In this document: piece after piece, positions 3,862-6,015 of the stretch | Position numbering within the stretch: the first letter of the stretch is position 1 | How the letters are laid out: each line of letters starts with the position of its first letter | Assembly: GCA_030605265.1 (NCBI GenBank) | Contig: JAUWIR010000294.1 | Span: 1-6,015 of the forward strand | Length of the DNA stretch: 6,015 nt | Direction: 5' to 3' | Source: Pseudomonadota bacterium | GTDB taxonomy: Bacteria > SZUA-182 > DTGQ01 | Notes under the pieces: generated by a model | Told to the model about the DNA's origin: nothing | What the model saw: only the letters and a program-made list of their open reading frames with translations | The model's database searches: none | Program-made: the position numbers and the translations under genes

Positions 3862-5955
3862 ATGAATAAAAAATTATTTCTTTTATTAACGACTTTATGT
3901 TTTATTGTAGGTATAGCTTATGTACCTTCTGCTTTAGCAACAGAAGCAAGGACCGATGCCCTTCAATCAGAGGGATTTATAAAGGACGATACGGATATTT
4001 TGCGAAATCCGGCCTTATTGACTGAATACCCGAATTTAGTGGTTATTGAGTATGGTGAAGCTTCCAGTAATTGCGATTGCTGTGAGAGTGGTTCTTCATG
4101 TGAAAGTGAGGAATCTAAAACTTTTCTTGAAGAAAAAGAGTGTATTGGTAGTGATTGCACTGATCCCTACTCCTACTACTATCATGGGGAAGCATCAGAT
4201 ACTGAGTCATCCTTCTCTTGCGATGAGAAAGATTGCGAAAAATCTGTGGACTGGGCCCCAGGAAACCGATATATCGGTGGAAGTTGGGCTGTGAATGATA
4301 ATTTTTTCCTAGGCGCATATGTTAATAGAAAGTCTGATTTATTTAATAATGTAAATAATGAGAGTCATTATTTACATTATTCCGATCCTAATTCTAAGCC
4401 AGTTAATTGGGATATTGACTATGAAGATCCAAATGGTACCCCTTATCTAATCCCAGACTATGATGAAGCCTATTGGGATCCTATATGGAAAAAAGATGAT
4501 GACCCAATATATAATCCTTACGCTGGGGGGCCTTATCCTTATCCTTTCAACCAGGAATATTATCATCCTTACCTTGATACCAATAATAGGCCAATCAATA
4601 CTAATTTAGAGGATCCTAATACCTGGGTTAGACCTATCCTATTAAAAAGATACTTAAACTTAGACAGGTATGCTGTGGAGCGGTATATAGATGCTAAAGA
4701 TTATACATTTACTGACCTTAAAAATCCATTTGAATTAAAAGGCGCTTATAAACACAATGAAGACCTTTCTTTTGGAGCAAGTTTATATTACGCTCGGGGA
4801 CGTGAGGACGAAACAATAGTATTTTCAGACCCTAACATCTCATCAAATTACAAGGGGGGTAATGCTTTTAATTACGAAACAACAGATTCAGTAGACGACG
4901 GTACAGACTATTATTGGGACGGGAATCAAGGGAAAAAAGACGGACATCCAGTATATCTTACACCACAAGATGAAGAGGCGATGATAAAGAAAGATGTTCA
5001 AAAAACTTCCAGCTTGGTTGAGCTTGTTTTTGGAGTAAATTTTAGAAATAATGAAATTGGTATTAGTTACGGCAGTGCTAAATTGGAAACTGATATCAAA
5101 TTAGATGTTGATGTAATTCCAAGCCATGATCCTAATAATCTTGCGTATACTGATGCAAATTCCGAAGATTACCCCGGACCGGGTCTTTTGGATCGAACCC
5201 TGAAAATAAGAAATGACTATGAATTAACTAATTATCTTATTGATTATAGGGGAATATTCGCTTTGTCCGACACTACAAGCCTCATACCAGTGGTATCTTA
5301 TGGAAAAACTAACAAGGACATTGAGTCGCCCAACGCTGAAATTGAAATCGATGAAACAAGTTTCAAGATTGGGTGTGCAGCACAATACCAAACTGAAAAG
5401 AGTCTGTTTTTCACTGGGCTGACACTTGCTACAAATAACACGGACTATTCAGCAAGTAGGGACTACTATTACTATGAAGTCAATGGTAAAGAGATGATAT
5501 ACAATGAAGAAGACACTCAGATTTATATTGATAGCAATGATATAGAACAAAAAAGATATTCCGTAGATCTTGATGAAGAGAAAGATGTAAAGAATACTAC
5601 CTTTAAATTGAATATGGGATTTGAGAGAAAATTAAGTAAACATTTCATCGGTAGAGTTGGTGTGCAAAGTACTCTCTATAATAATCAGGATAGCAATCAT
5701 GAAGTAAAGATTAAGACGACTGATGAAAACGGGAATGTGAAAACTAAAAGAGGAGAATTAGACCAGAACGATACTAAATCAGTGGATGAGATAAGCGACG
5801 ATGATTTTCTATCTATTGGTTTAGGGTATAAGAAGAATAACTTTGCTGTTGATTTAACAGTTAAAGATTCAATACCCTACAATGGCGGTTATTTGTTCAG
5901 CGGTGAGAAAGGCGCGCTAATAGGAAAAATTTCCGCAACTATTTTATTCCCCTAA
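3862..5955 (+). CDS. predicted outer-membrane beta-barrel protein with Cys-rich N-terminal segment
   Basis: An exported protein of 697 residues. The signal peptide runs through residue 26 (Lys-Lys, hydrophobic core, ALA|TE); Cys13 has no lipobox, so it is not a lipoprotein. Residues 45-65 (DILRNPALLTEYPN...) recall the Asn-Pro-Ala turn seen near the N-terminus of FadL/PorV-like barrels. Residues 71-125 are acidic and hold eight cysteines (71, 73, 74, 80, 94, 99, 120, 125). From about 135 onward, alternating beta-strands of barrel type (e.g. 136-153, 385-404, 447-480, 499-522, 579-604, 648-667) alternate with long polar segments rich in Tyr, Asp, Asn and Pro, probably surface loops. A final strand (684-696) ends in ILFP. 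Family and cargo are unknown, and a transport or structural role is inferred from topology only. It stands alone behind a long leader; divergent from the regulator operon, but nothing shows shared control. Confidence 0.75.
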   Translation: MNKKLFLLLTTLCFIVGIAYVPSALATEARTDALQSEGFIKDDTDILRNPALLTEYPNLVVIEYGEASSNCDCCESGSSCESEESKTFLEEKECIGSDCTDPYSYYYHGEASDTESSFSCDEKDCEKSVDWAPGNRYIGGSWAVNDNFFLGAYVNRKSDLFNNVNNESHYLHYSDPNSKPVNWDIDYEDPNGTPYLIPDYDEAYWDPIWKKDDDPIYNPYAGGPYPYPFNQEYYHPYLDTNNRPINTNLEDPNTWVRPILLKRYLNLDRYAVERYIDAKDYTFTDLKNPFELKGAYKHNEDLSFGASLYYARGREDETIVFSDPNISSNYKGGNAFNYETTDSVDDGTDYYWDGNQGKKDGHPVYLTPQDEEAMIKKDVQKTSSLVELVFGVNFRNNEIGISYGSAKLETDIKLDVDVIPSHDPNNLAYTDANSEDYPGPGLLDRTLKIRNDYELTNYLIDYRGIFALSDTTSLIPVVSYGKTNKDIESPNAEIEIDETSFKIGCAAQYQTEKSLFFTGLTLATNNTDYSASRDYYYYEVNGKEMIYNEEDTQIYIDSNDIEQKRYSVDLDEEKDVKNTTFKLNMGFERKLSKHFIGRVGVQSTLYNNQDSNHEVKIKTTDENGNVKTKRGELDQNDTKSVDEISDDDFLSIGLGYKKNNFAVDLTVKDSIPYNGGYLFSGEKGALIGKISATILFP

Positions 5956-6015
5956 TCACCACCACATTAGATTGATCTAGAAAAGTAAGATCTGAAAGAG
6001 GGCGGGCATTTTGAA
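5956..6015. other. short non-coding tail after the barrel gene
   Basis: Two small overlapping dyads are visible: TAGAT-TG-ATCTA (5968-5979) and GATCT-N9-AGATC (5974-5992). Neither is followed by a T-run, so a terminator is not established, and no new gene start is recognisable before the window ends. Confidence 0.3.

Noticed and set aside
3795..3869. 24-codon leader gene starting at GTG 3795
   Set aside because: The GTG lies inside the purine tract itself, leaving no spacing for ribosome binding, and the peptide has no recognisable feature. It is reported only as a low-interest finding, not a gene.
3963..4318. Open frames of 65 and 67 codons (minus) and 82 codons (plus, 4046-4294) inside the barrel gene
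   Set aside because: They overlap a clearly coding frame with signal peptide and good ribosome binding site, and show no domain or own ribosome binding site.

Overview
The window comes from a Gram-negative-type bacterium. Evidence is a secreted hydrolase with a Sec signal peptide, a sigma-54 activator, and a large signal-peptide-bearing protein that reads like an outer-membrane beta-barrel. The sequence is AT-rich. The intergenic DNA carries hairpin repeats of a kind I recall from genomes of uncultivated environmental bacteria (Desulfobacterota, Planctomycetota/Brocadiales, Nitrospirota and neighbouring candidate phyla). I cannot name the phylum from this window alone.

Layout: (1) 1-63 may be the last 20 codons of an upstream plus-strand gene. 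(2) 90-1073 (+) encodes an exported alpha/beta-hydrolase with a recognisable Ser-Asp-His triad. (3) 1074-1434 is non-coding and holds a cluster of inverted-repeat/hairpin elements. (4) 3220-1435 (-) is a compact three-gene group: a PAS/sigma-54-activator gene that stops early, then two small paralogous four-helix membrane proteins, with gaps of 12 and 34 bases. (5) 3221-3861 is a 641-base, very AT-rich divergent intergenic region. It contains a dyad over the predicted regulator promoter and a ~180-base nested inverted-repeat element flanked by an exact 10-base direct repeat, which looks like a MITE-type insertion. (6) 3862-5955 (+) encodes a 697-residue predicted outer-membrane barrel with an acidic, cysteine-rich N-terminal segment and long Tyr/Asp/Pro-rich loops. 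(7) 5956-6015 is a short non-coding tail.

How the parts may work together: the minus-strand trio is probably co-transcribed. The PAS protein keeps its sensor domain and most of the ATPase core but has lost the AAA+ lid and the DNA-binding domain, so it is unlikely to act as a normal activator. The two membrane proteins are a tandem duplication of unknown function. Nothing in the sequence ties the hydrolase, the membrane proteins and the barrel into one pathway. I see no convincing new multi-gene system. The most notable signals are the insertion-like element beside the regulator promoter, the truncated regulator with the duplicated membrane proteins, and the cysteine cluster of the barrel protein.
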